NCBI RefSeq assembly: GCF_003752025.1
Contig: NZ_RJKR01000001.1
Location: 1-45,291, forward strand
DNA from: Curtobacterium sp. PhB115
GTDB lineage: Bacteria > Actinomycetota > Actinomycetes > Actinomycetales > Microbacteriaceae
Reading direction: 5' to 3'
Length of the DNA stretch: 45,291 bases
The stretch's first letter is position 1, and each line of letters begins with the position of its first letter. Shown piece by piece: positions 39,384-45,291 of this stretch. Under the pieces are notes generated by a model. That model worked only from the letters and a program-made list of their open reading frames with translations. It was not told where the DNA came from and ran no database searches. A program made the position numbers and the translations under genes.

Positions 39384-40226
39384 ATGGCGGACACGGACTT
39401 CGGGCACACCCTGCGACGGCTCCGCGACCACGTCACCCCCGCGGCCGCCGGCATGACCGTCGGGCCGCGACGTCGGGCAGCGGGGCTGCGGCGCGAGGAA
39501 CTCGCGGGCCTCGCGGGGATCTCCGCCGACTACCTGACCCGCCTGGAGCAGGGTCGCGCGACGTCGCCGTCCGCCCAGGTGGTCGAGGCGCTGACGCGTG
39601 CCCTCCGGGTCTCGGACGCCGAACGCGAGCTGCTGTACCGGCTCGCCGGGCACGCGGCCCCGGGCGCGGACGTCGTGCCGTCGCGGATCCCGCCGAGCGT
39701 GCAGCGGCTGCTCGACCGGCTGGCGGACACCCCGGTCGCGGTGCTCGACGCCGCCGGCAACCTGCTCGTGACCAACGCTCCGCACGAAGCCCTGATGGGA
39801 CCGATCGGCGGGATGCGTGGGAACGAACGCAACACCGCCTGGCGGCACCTGGTCGGTGCCGGCAGCCGCGCCGTGCACACGCCCGCGGAACAGGCGGCGT
39901 TCGAGGAGAACCTGGTGGCCGGACTCCGGATGACCGCGGCCCGCTACCCGCTCGACCGGCAGTTGCAGCAGCTCGTGCGGGACCTGCGGGCGGCGAGCCC
40001 GCGGTTCGTCGAACTGTGGGACTCGGGCGCAACGGCGCTGGGCGAGACGGCCCGCCGCAAGGTGATCGACCACCCCGACGTCGGGCTCATCACGCTCGAC
40101 TGCGACACCCTGGTCGTCGGGCCGGAGGACCTGCGGATCCTGGCGTACACGGCGGTGCCCGGGTCGGTGGACGCCGAGCGGTTGGCGCTGGCGATCGTGC
40201 TCGGAACGCAGTCGTTGGTGGAGTGA
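39384..40226 (+). CDS. XRE-family regulator with MmyB-like ligand domain
   Basis: A 280-residue protein. The helix-turn-helix is at about residues 28-80 (RRRAAGLRREELAGLAGISADYLTRLEQGR), and a PAS-like MmyB ligand domain follows (about 100-270; VLDAAGNLLVTNAPHEALMG, HPDVGLITLDCDTLVV). MmyB-type proteins bind fatty-acid-like or small hydrophobic ligands. CAGACT (39372-39377) ends 6 bases before the ATG. It is divergent from the SDR at 38599 and likely represses it. The same pair arrangement recurs at 41953/42822. Confidence 0.9.
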   Translation: MADTDFGHTLRRLRDHVTPAAAGMTVGPRRRAAGLRREELAGLAGISADYLTRLEQGRATSPSAQVVEALTRALRVSDAERELLYRLAGHAAPGADVVPSRIPPSVQRLLDRLADTPVAVLDAAGNLLVTNAPHEALMGPIGGMRGNERNTAWRHLVGAGSRAVHTPAEQAAFEENLVAGLRMTAARYPLDRQLQQLVRDLRAASPRFVELWDSGATALGETARRKVIDHPDVGLITLDCDTLVVGPEDLRILAYTAVPGSVDAERLALAIVLGTQSLVE

Positions 40227-40233
40227 GCACTCG

Positions 40234-40250
40234 CCCCCAATTCGTGGGGG
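40234..40250 (+). terminator. Hairpin after MmyB-like gene
   Basis: CCCCCA-ATTCG-TGGGGG forms a 6-bp GC-rich stem 8 bases after the regulator stop. Outer bases GAGCA/TGCTC (40225-40229, 40252-40256) extend it imperfectly. No T run follows. Confidence 0.6.
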
Positions 40251-40289
40251 ATGCTCGCGACGTGGCCCTCAGCCCGTTCCAAGGTTGGC

Positions 40290-40295
40290 TACGAT
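40290..40295 (+). promoter_or_regulatory. Possible -10 of surface protein gene
   Basis: TACGAT in the 141-bp gap before the GTG at 40368. It would give a leader of about 65 bases ending in GAGGGG, the ribosome site. No -35 is evident. Confidence 0.35.
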
Positions 40296-40367
40296 CCGAG
40301 AGCGCCGGCTTCCGGCGATCTCAGACGTCCGGTCTCCTGCCGGACTGCACACCCGAGGGGACCACCC

Positions 40368-41861
40368 GTGCAGCACAGCACTGCAACACTTCGACGCGCC
40401 TGCGCGATCGGCGCGACCATCGCCGTCATCGGCCTGAGCACCGGCTTCGGCGCGTTGACGGCCACGACCGCCTTCGCCGACGAGCAGCCCGTCGCGCCGA
40501 CGAGCACCGCGACCGCGTCCCCGGCGCAGGGCACTGACAGCACGGCCGACGGCGCTGACGAGTCGGCTCCGCCGGTTCCCGCGGCGACGTCCACGCCGAC
40601 GGCCGAGGCGACAGCTGATCCCACCGCGGAACCGTCCCTGCCGGTCAGCACGCCGGCCGCGACTGCGACCCCCGATCCCACCGCGCCCGTCACAGCAGAA
40701 CCGGCCGCGACGCCGACCGTGACGATCGCCGGGGACGCGACCGTCGGCAGCACCCTGACGGCGACCGGGCACGACTTCACCGGCGAGCTGACCTACACGT
40801 GGGCCAGCGGCGACGCAATCCTGCCGACCACCACCGACTCGTACGTCGTCGCTGCCGCGGACGCCGGCAAGACCATCAGCGTCACGATCACCAGCGACAC
40901 CGACGAGTCCGCGACGACCACGACGGCCGTCGTCACGCACGCGGCGGCCTTCCCGGAGGCCTCGACCGAAGACGACCCGATCACGTTCTCCGCGGTCGCA
41001 GGTGAGCGTTTCACCCACACGTTCGCCGCCGAGGGCTTCCCCGCACCGACGTACTCGGCCGCCTACTACTCGCTCGACGATCCGTACGCGAGCGAGGACG
41101 ACGGTGACGAGTCCGGGTACCTGCCGTACGGCCTGTCCCTGGACCACGCCACCGGCGCGCTCTCCGGGAAACCCCGCTACTCCGGCACCTACGCGTTCCG
41201 CATCGTGGCGACGAGCGGCACCACGACCGCGTCGCAGTACGTCAACATCACGATCGACGCCGCCGCACCGCTCGGCGTGGAGGTCACCGCCGAGGACAAG
41301 GACACCTTCCTCACCGCGCACTCCACCAGCTGGGTCATCGAACGCGACGGCACCGTCTGGACGTTCGAGAACGAGACCACCCGTCAGCCCGACGGTGGGT
41401 ACATCGGGTTCGGGGTCGGGTTCGAGGGCGGCCAGCCCACCATCGACCAGGGCGGGACCCTGCTCGTCAGCGGCCACCTGGTCGACCGCTTCGGCAACGA
41501 GGTCGACGACGCCGACGGCTACCCGGTGCCGTTCACGGTGACCTCGGATCACGCTTCCGACGTCATCACGCCGAGCCGCGATCCGTGGGTCGCGACCGAC
41601 GTCACGTTCCCCGAGGCGTCGACGCACTCCCTCGAGGTCGCCTCGAGCGGGTTCGCGACCGCCTTCACGGTCGTGGTCCAGCCCACCGCGGCTCTGGCCG
41701 TCTCCCCCACGGGCACGGTCGCCACTCCGACCGTGACCACCGGGGAGCTCGCCTACACGGGGTCGGACGCGATGCACCTGCTCCCCTGGGCCGGCGGTCT
41801 CGCCGTCATCGGTGCCGCGGTCGTCGCACTGCAGGCCGTCCGCCGCCGGAAGCAGCACTGA
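40368..41861 (+). CDS. LAxTG-anchored surface protein with Ig-like domain
   Basis: A 497-residue wall protein starting with GTG (GAGGGG 7 bases upstream). Signal peptide 1-37 (cleavage after TTAFA). Residues about 40-115 are a Thr/Ala/Pro-rich stalk. About 115-190 form a beta repeat (TPTVTIAGDATVGSTLTATG), about 200-300 a He_PIG/cadherin-like Ig module (LPYGLSLDHATGALSGKPRYSGTYAFRIVATSGTTTA), and about 310-450 another beta module (TLLVSGHLVDRFGNEVDDADG). The C-terminus carries LAYTG (461-465), a hydrophobic helix and RRRKQH, the sorting signal of class E sortases. No sortase gene is in the window. Its partner is unknown. Confidence 0.9.
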   Translation: MQHSTATLRRACAIGATIAVIGLSTGFGALTATTAFADEQPVAPTSTATASPAQGTDSTADGADESAPPVPAATSTPTAEATADPTAEPSLPVSTPAATATPDPTAPVTAEPAATPTVTIAGDATVGSTLTATGHDFTGELTYTWASGDAILPTTTDSYVVAAADAGKTISVTITSDTDESATTTTAVVTHAAAFPEASTEDDPITFSAVAGERFTHTFAAEGFPAPTYSAAYYSLDDPYASEDDGDESGYLPYGLSLDHATGALSGKPRYSGTYAFRIVATSGTTTASQYVNITIDAAAPLGVEVTAEDKDTFLTAHSTSWVIERDGTVWTFENETTRQPDGGYIGFGVGFEGGQPTIDQGGTLLVSGHLVDRFGNEVDDADGYPVPFTVTSDHASDVITPSRDPWVATDVTFPEASTHSLEVASSGFATAFTVVVQPTAALAVSPTGTVATPTVTTGELAYTGSDAMHLLPWAGGLAVIGAAVVALQAVRRRKQH

Positions 41862-41874
41862 CGGGTGCACGAAC

Positions 41875-41898
41875 AAAGGCCCCGCAAGCGGGGCCTTT
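41875..41898 (+). terminator. Rho-independent terminator after surface protein gene
   Basis: AAAGGCCCCGC-AA-GCGGGGCCTTT: perfect 11-base arms with a T-rich end, 13 bases after the stop codon. The symmetry means it can also end the convergent SDR transcript. Confidence 0.92.
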
Positions 41899-41952
41899 GG
41901 CTGGCGACGTTCCGGTAGCCGGCCCGTCGTGCTTCCAGCGTAGCGGTGGGCG

Positions 41953-42735
41953 TCAGGCCCCGGCACCCCCGTCGACCGGAACGATCGCCCCCGTCACCAT
42001 CGCCGCGCGGTCGCTGAGCAACCACGCGGCGACCTCGGCGACCTCCGCTGGCTCAGCCATCCGCCCGAGTGGGACCGAAGCGGTGATCTGGGCGGTGACG
42101 CCAGGCGTCGCCGCTTCCCACGCTTCGATCATCTCGGTCGCGGTGCCACCCGGCGTGATCCCGTTCACCCGGATGTGCTCGGGCGCCCAGGTCACCGCGG
42201 CCGTCTCGGTGATGCTGTTCAGTGCGCGCTTCATCGCGCCGTACGCCGGCAGCGCCGGGTTCGCGCGGCGGCTGCCGATGCTCGACGTGTTGACGATCGC
42301 GCCGCCGCCGGAGCGACGCATCAGCGCGGCCTCGGCGGTCATCGCCACCCAGTGACCGCGGAAGTTCACGGCGAACTGGGTATCGATGTCCTCGTCGCTG
42401 GTGGTGTCGAGCGGTCCGGGCTGCTGGATCGCGGCGCCGTTGTTGAACGCCCCGTCGAGTCGGCCGTGCAGCTCGTCGACCTGCTCGACGGCCGCGCGGA
42501 TGCTGTCCGGGTCCGCGAGGTCGAGTGCGACAGCGTCTGCCGTGCCCCCGGCCGCACGGACTTCGGCGACGATCCCCTCGAGTGCGTGGGCGCTGCGGGC
42601 AGCGAGGACCACACGGGCGCCTTCATCCGCGAAGAGCCGAGCAGCCGCGGCGCCGATGCCGCGGCTCGCGCCGGTGATGAGGATGACCTTGTCGGGCAAG
42701 AGGCCGATCGGGTTGGATGTGATGTCGTTCGTCAT
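41953..42735 (-). CDS. SDR-family oxidoreductase
   Basis: A 260-residue classical SDR: VILITGASRGIGAAAARLF at residues 17-35, ARSAH loop, FNNGAAI near 98 (NNGA in place of NNAG), NTSSIGSRRANPALPAYGAMK with Ser and Tyr/Lys near 150-170, NGITPGGTATEM, and TGAIVPVDGGAG at the end. It is divergent from an MmyB-like regulator. GCGTGACGCT upstream (GACGCT at 42742-42747, reverse, 6 bases from the ATG) is identical over 10 bases to the same position of the SDR at 38599. Substrate unknown. Confidence 0.88.
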   Translation of the reverse strand: MTNDITSNPIGLLPDKVILITGASRGIGAAAARLFADEGARVVLAARSAHALEGIVAEVRAAGGTADAVALDLADPDSIRAAVEQVDELHGRLDGAFNNGAAIQQPGPLDTTSDEDIDTQFAVNFRGHWVAMTAEAALMRRSGGGAIVNTSSIGSRRANPALPAYGAMKRALNSITETAAVTWAPEHIRVNGITPGGTATEMIEAWEAATPGVTAQITASVPLGRMAEPAEVAEVAAWLLSDRAAMVTGAIVPVDGGAGA

Positions 42736-42771
42736 GCGCTCAGCGTCACGCCGAGGGAGCGTGCGGATACA

Positions 42772-42786
42772 GGTACGAGCGGTACC
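42772..42786. promoter_or_regulatory. Palindrome between SDR and MmyB-like genes, possible operator
   Basis: GGTAC-GAGCG-GTACC is a perfect 5-base-arm repeat in the middle of the 86-bp divergent gap. It is a candidate site for the MmyB-like regulator. No equal repeat was found in the matching gap at 39283-39383. Confidence 0.4.
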
Positions 42787-42821
42787 AGGATCTCCGGCCG
42801 GAACCGGTGGAGACTCGGGTC

Positions 42822-43670
42822 ATGGACAAGCCGGAACTCGCCGCCTTCCTCCGCTCACGACGTGAGCGGTTGCGCCCCGAGGACGTCGGACTGCCGACCG
42901 GGTCGCGCCGCCGGACGCCTGGCCTCCGCCGTGAGGAAGTAGCGGTCCTCGCCCACATCTCCACGGAGTACTACGTCCGGCTCGAGCAGGGGCGTGCGCC
43001 CCGCCCGTCAGCAGAAGTACTCGCCGGAATTGCAGGATCGCTCCTGCTGACATCGGCGGAGTCGGAGCACCTGCACGCCTTGTCCGGCACGGCACCGTTG
43101 CAGGTCGGCCGAGTCCAGCGTGACGTGCGCCCGAGCATCCTCGCGCTCGTCGAACGATTGCCGCAGACCGCTGCGATCGTCTTGTCCGCCAGCTTCGAGG
43201 TCCTCGCCTGGAACCCCCTCGCGGCGGCGCTCATGGAGGACTTCGCGTTGCTCGCACCGGCCGACCGGAACCTCGCCCGCCGCGCCTTCCCGACCGAAGC
43301 CGTCCACCAGGCAGCTCGGCCCTACGGAATCTCGGACGGCGCCGAGTTTCAGCGGCACGTCGTCATGCAACTTAGGACGAGCCGAACGCGGTACCCGGAC
43401 GACCCTGACGTCGTCGGTCTCGTCGAGGAACTCCGTGACGGCAACCCGGTGTTCGCGCGCCTGTGGGATCGCCACGACGTGCAGACGACACCGGTGCTCA
43501 CCAAGACGTTCGACCACCCGGCGGTGGGGGCGGTGACGGTCGACTGCGACAGCCTCGCGTTGACGGATCGGGACCAGCACCTCGTCCTCTACACGGCCCC
43601 GCCCGGGTCACCCGATGCCGACGCGCTCGCGCTCCTCGGCCTGCTGGGTGTCGATTCCCCCAGCCGGTAA
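42822..43670 (+). CDS. XRE-family regulator with MmyB-like ligand domain
   Basis: A 282-residue paralogue of the regulator at 39384. The helix-turn-helix is at about residues 25-75 (TPGLRREEVAVLAHISTEYYVRLEQGRAP), and the MmyB domain about 95-275 (AAIVLSASFEVLAWNPLAAALM, HPAVGAVTVDCDSLALTD). ATG at 42822 is chosen because GAGACT (42810-42815) ends 6 bases upstream, matching CAGACT at the paralogue; an in-frame ATG or GTG five codons up lies inside that hexamer. Codon use in this gene includes rarer TTG, GAA and CTT codons than most neighbours, which may hint at a different origin. Confidence 0.88.
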   Translation: MDKPELAAFLRSRRERLRPEDVGLPTGSRRRTPGLRREEVAVLAHISTEYYVRLEQGRAPRPSAEVLAGIAGSLLLTSAESEHLHALSGTAPLQVGRVQRDVRPSILALVERLPQTAAIVLSASFEVLAWNPLAAALMEDFALLAPADRNLARRAFPTEAVHQAARPYGISDGAEFQRHVVMQLRTSRTRYPDDPDVVGLVEELRDGNPVFARLWDRHDVQTTPVLTKTFDHPAVGAVTVDCDSLALTDRDQHLVLYTAPPGSPDADALALLGLLGVDSPSR

Positions 43671-43680
43671 CGACGGCCCG

Positions 43681-44430
43681 TCAGGCGCAGTACTCGTACG
43701 GCGGCATGGCGACCGCACCCACCCAGATCATGCCGACCGTCGCGCCGTCCTCCCCGAGCTGGAACGTGATGTAACTTCCGCCGATCTGGACACTCCACAG
43801 CGAGAACGGTCCTTGTTGCTCGCCGTAGGTGCCCGTGTACTGCAGGTCCGGGTACGCGGACTGCACCTCGGCCAGCGCAGTGCCGACACCGATCCCGGCT
43901 GCGGTCTCGGGCGAGTTCGTCGTCACCGGTTCCGGGCTCAGACCGCCGACGGCGACACCGGCCACGTTGCCGCCGCGCGGGACGACAGCGAGCCAAGGCG
44001 CATCGGCGCTCTCCCAGAACGAAGTCTCCGGGCTGGCCGGGCACGCATCCGAGCTGCGGGTGTAGGCCGCAGACAGGTCGTCGATCTCCCCCTGGAGTTC
44101 GCCACCGAGGGCGATCGGGCCGACCTCCTCCGCCGAGATCGTCCAGGTGGCGGGGTCCGACAGGCTGAACGCCGCCTCCGTCGCGGTGGGGGTCGGCGTG
44201 CTCGTGTCTGCCGTCGGCTCCGGCGGCGCGACGGCACTCGCGGTCGCGGTCGCGATAACGGTCCGGGTCGGCGTCGAAACCGGCGCTCCGGAGCATGCTG
44301 CCAGCACAGTCGATGCCATGAGCGCAATGATGATCCCGGTGGTCCGGACGGCACCCTTCACAAGACCGCCACCGTCGTCCAGCAGTGGCTTCGTACCGTC
44401 CTGCACGCGCGGGTTCTGGTTGCCGGGCAT
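43681..44430 (-). CDS. Putative lipoprotein, unknown function
   Basis: A 249-residue protein with a hydrophobic segment (about residues 28-45) ending in the lipobox LAAC, followed by a Thr/Pro/Ala-rich linker (about 48-80) and a globular domain (about 85-249) with WTISAEEVGPIALGG and LWSVQIGGSYITFQLGEDG. The lipobox Cys lies near residue 46, after an unusually long N-terminus. ATG at 44430 has GGAGGG 8 bases upstream, whereas an in-frame GTG at 44361 would give a standard lipoprotein signal of about 23 residues but no clear ribosome site. No known domain was recognised. Confidence 0.7.
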   Translation of the reverse strand: MPGNQNPRVQDGTKPLLDDGGGLVKGAVRTTGIIIALMASTVLAACSGAPVSTPTRTVIATATASAVAPPEPTADTSTPTPTATEAAFSLSDPATWTISAEEVGPIALGGELQGEIDDLSAAYTRSSDACPASPETSFWESADAPWLAVVPRGGNVAGVAVGGLSPEPVTTNSPETAAGIGVGTALAEVQSAYPDLQYTGTYGEQQGPFSLWSVQIGGSYITFQLGEDGATVGMIWVGAVAMPPYEYCA

Positions 44431-44524
44431 CGTCTGTTCCCTCCGACGGCGGATGTCGAGCAATCCACCGTACGTCGACGCCCGACGGGCAACGGGCCCC
44501 CCGGCGTCCATCGCAACCAGAGCG

Positions 44525-44830
44525 TTACTTGGCGGCTGCGTCCTCGACGTCGAACACCACGACCCGGGCACTCGCCCCGCCGATGAACTCGGCCACCGGA
44601 CGGTGCTCCGGGTGCGGCAGGTACCCAGCGAGCGCTGCCCGATCGCGGAACCGGACCACGAGCATCCAGTGGAACCCGCCCTCCAGCCCCTCGGTGCTCA
44701 CGCTCGTCCCCGACTGCACGGACTCGACACCGTCGATCCGCGGCAGGTGCTCGCGCGACAGGGCGTCGGCCTCGGACGACCGGTCCGCTCCGTCCCACTC
44801 GACCAGCACGGTGTGCGTCACTCCTGACAC
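44525..44830 (-). CDS. Dabb-family (stress-responsive A/B barrel) protein
   Basis: A 101-residue ferredoxin-like dimeric barrel protein. It begins HTVLVEWDGAD, has the long helix with LSREHLPRIDGV, and the typical middle FHWMLVVRFRDRAALAGYLPHPEHRPVAEFI. It resembles Dabb proteins, which act in stress responses or as small ligand-binding enzymes; the reaction is unknown. GTG at 44830 has GAAGGAG 5 bases upstream. It begins 29 bases after the SDR gene and is probably its operon partner. Confidence 0.78.
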   Translation of the reverse strand: MSGVTHTVLVEWDGADRSSEADALSREHLPRIDGVESVQSGTSVSTEGLEGGFHWMLVVRFRDRAALAGYLPHPEHRPVAEFIGGASARVVVFDVEDAAAK

Positions 44831-44859
44831 GTGGTCTCCTTCGTCTGTCACGACGCCGA

Positions 44860-45291
44860 TCAGAACGCGGGCGTTCCGCCGGCGATCGTGATCGTCGACC
44901 CTGACTGGTAGCTCGACTCCGGGCTCACCAGGTGCACGTACGCGGCACCGAGCTCGGCCGGCTGTCCGGGGCGGCCGAACGGCGAGGTCTCGCCGAAGTG
45001 CGACACCGTCTCGGCGTCGTCGGAGCCCGGCTGCAGCGGCGTCCACACCGGTCCGGGGGCGACGGAGTTCACACGGATGCCCTTCGACGCGAGCTGCTGG
45101 GCGACGGCCTCGGTGAAGAGCTTGATCGCACCCTTCGACACGGCGTAGTCGATCTTGTCGGCCGAGGGCGTCGACGCCTGGATCGAACCGGTCGTCACGA
45201 TGGTGGAGCCCGGCTCGAGGTGCGGCACCGCTGCCTTGGTCAGCCAGAACAGCGAGTAGATGTTGGTCTTGAACGTCGAGTCGAACATCGA
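44860..45291 (-). CDS. SDR-family oxidoreductase (YghA/YhdF type), 5' end cut by window
   Basis: Only the C-terminal 143-144 codons are inside the window; the start lies beyond the right edge. Visible features are [33 protein letters not shown] (catalytic Ser), [11 protein letters not shown] (Tyr/Lys), [19 protein letters not shown] and the closing [11 protein letters not shown]. It is a paralogue of the SDR at 2977-3876, sharing the APGP-WTPLQP region, but differs through much of the rest. The Dabb gene follows 29 bases later. Confidence 0.9.
   Translation of the reverse strand, partial: SMFDSTFKTNIYSLFWLTKAAVPHLEPGSTIVTTGSIQASTPSADKIDYAVSKGAIKLFTEAVAQQLASKGIRVNSVAPGPVWTPLQPGSDDAETVSHFGETSPFGRPGQPAELGAAYVHLVSPESSYQSGSTITIAGGTPAF

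Overview
The window is very GC-rich, has dense short-spaced genes, starts often at GTG, and carries families typical of high-GC Gram-positive bacteria: Rpf-type transglycosylase with LysM, LytR-CpsA-Psr (LCP) ligases, an LAxTG sortase substrate, a fused MrpAB antiporter, and many leaderless genes. I infer an actinobacterium of the Microbacteriaceae, with Curtobacterium or a close relative as best guess. No rRNA, tRNA, CRISPR array, transposase, integrase or phage gene was seen. The left edge (about 1-110) is an extreme C/G homopolymer block that looks like a contig-end artefact. The right edge cuts an SDR gene.

Layout. 159-7112: a ThrE-like exporter, a TetR regulator, a small orphan gene, an SDR, a secreted orphan protein, an EEP-family hydrolase and an LCP protein. 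7191-12474: a probable catabolic locus (MHS transporter, FAD oxidoreductase with a discoidin-like tail, IclR regulator), then a GntR/FCD regulator. 12487-17073: an MMPL exporter divergent from its likely MarR repressor, a second LCP protein, and an Rpf-LysM resuscitation factor. 17378-21693: rRNA methyltransferase RlmC, then SMP-30 lactonase, GntR/FCD and SDR genes as an operon, divergent from a second SDR across a shared palindrome. 21705-23139: MarR plus quinone oxidoreductase with an operator inside the promoter spacer. 23249-29531: a complete mrp operon (A+B fused, C, D, E, F, G) with four-base overlaps at every junction. 29537-34617: an MFS transporter, a degenerate aldo/keto reductase, an intact YghZ-type reductase, a DUF1801 protein, SoxR and a MarR. 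34665-38532: a Bcr/CflA exporter, a PAP2 phosphatase and PoxB. 38599-43670: two SDR genes, each divergent from an MmyB-like XRE regulator, flanking an LAxTG surface protein. 43681-end: a lipoprotein, a Dabb-like protein and a truncated SDR.

Common themes. The region is rich in NAD(P)-dependent oxidoreductases (six SDRs, two AKRs, one quinone reductase) and in one-component regulators (ten), mostly in the pattern 'regulator divergent from target, palindrome between'. About twenty genes have a -10-like hexamer ending exactly 6-7 bases before the start codon, which points to leaderless mRNAs and fixes several start codons. Convergent gene ends are closed by long perfect hairpins, three of which share sequence. 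Short tandem repeats (9, 15, 16 and 22 bp units) occur in and between genes.

No clearly new multi-gene system was found. The observations most worth follow-up are the aldo/keto reductase that has lost its catalytic Tyr, Lys and His, the 16-bp tandem repeat that bridges the ends of soxR and a convergent marR gene, the FAD oxidoreductase catabolic locus of unknown substrate, and the operators proposed for five regulator-target pairs.
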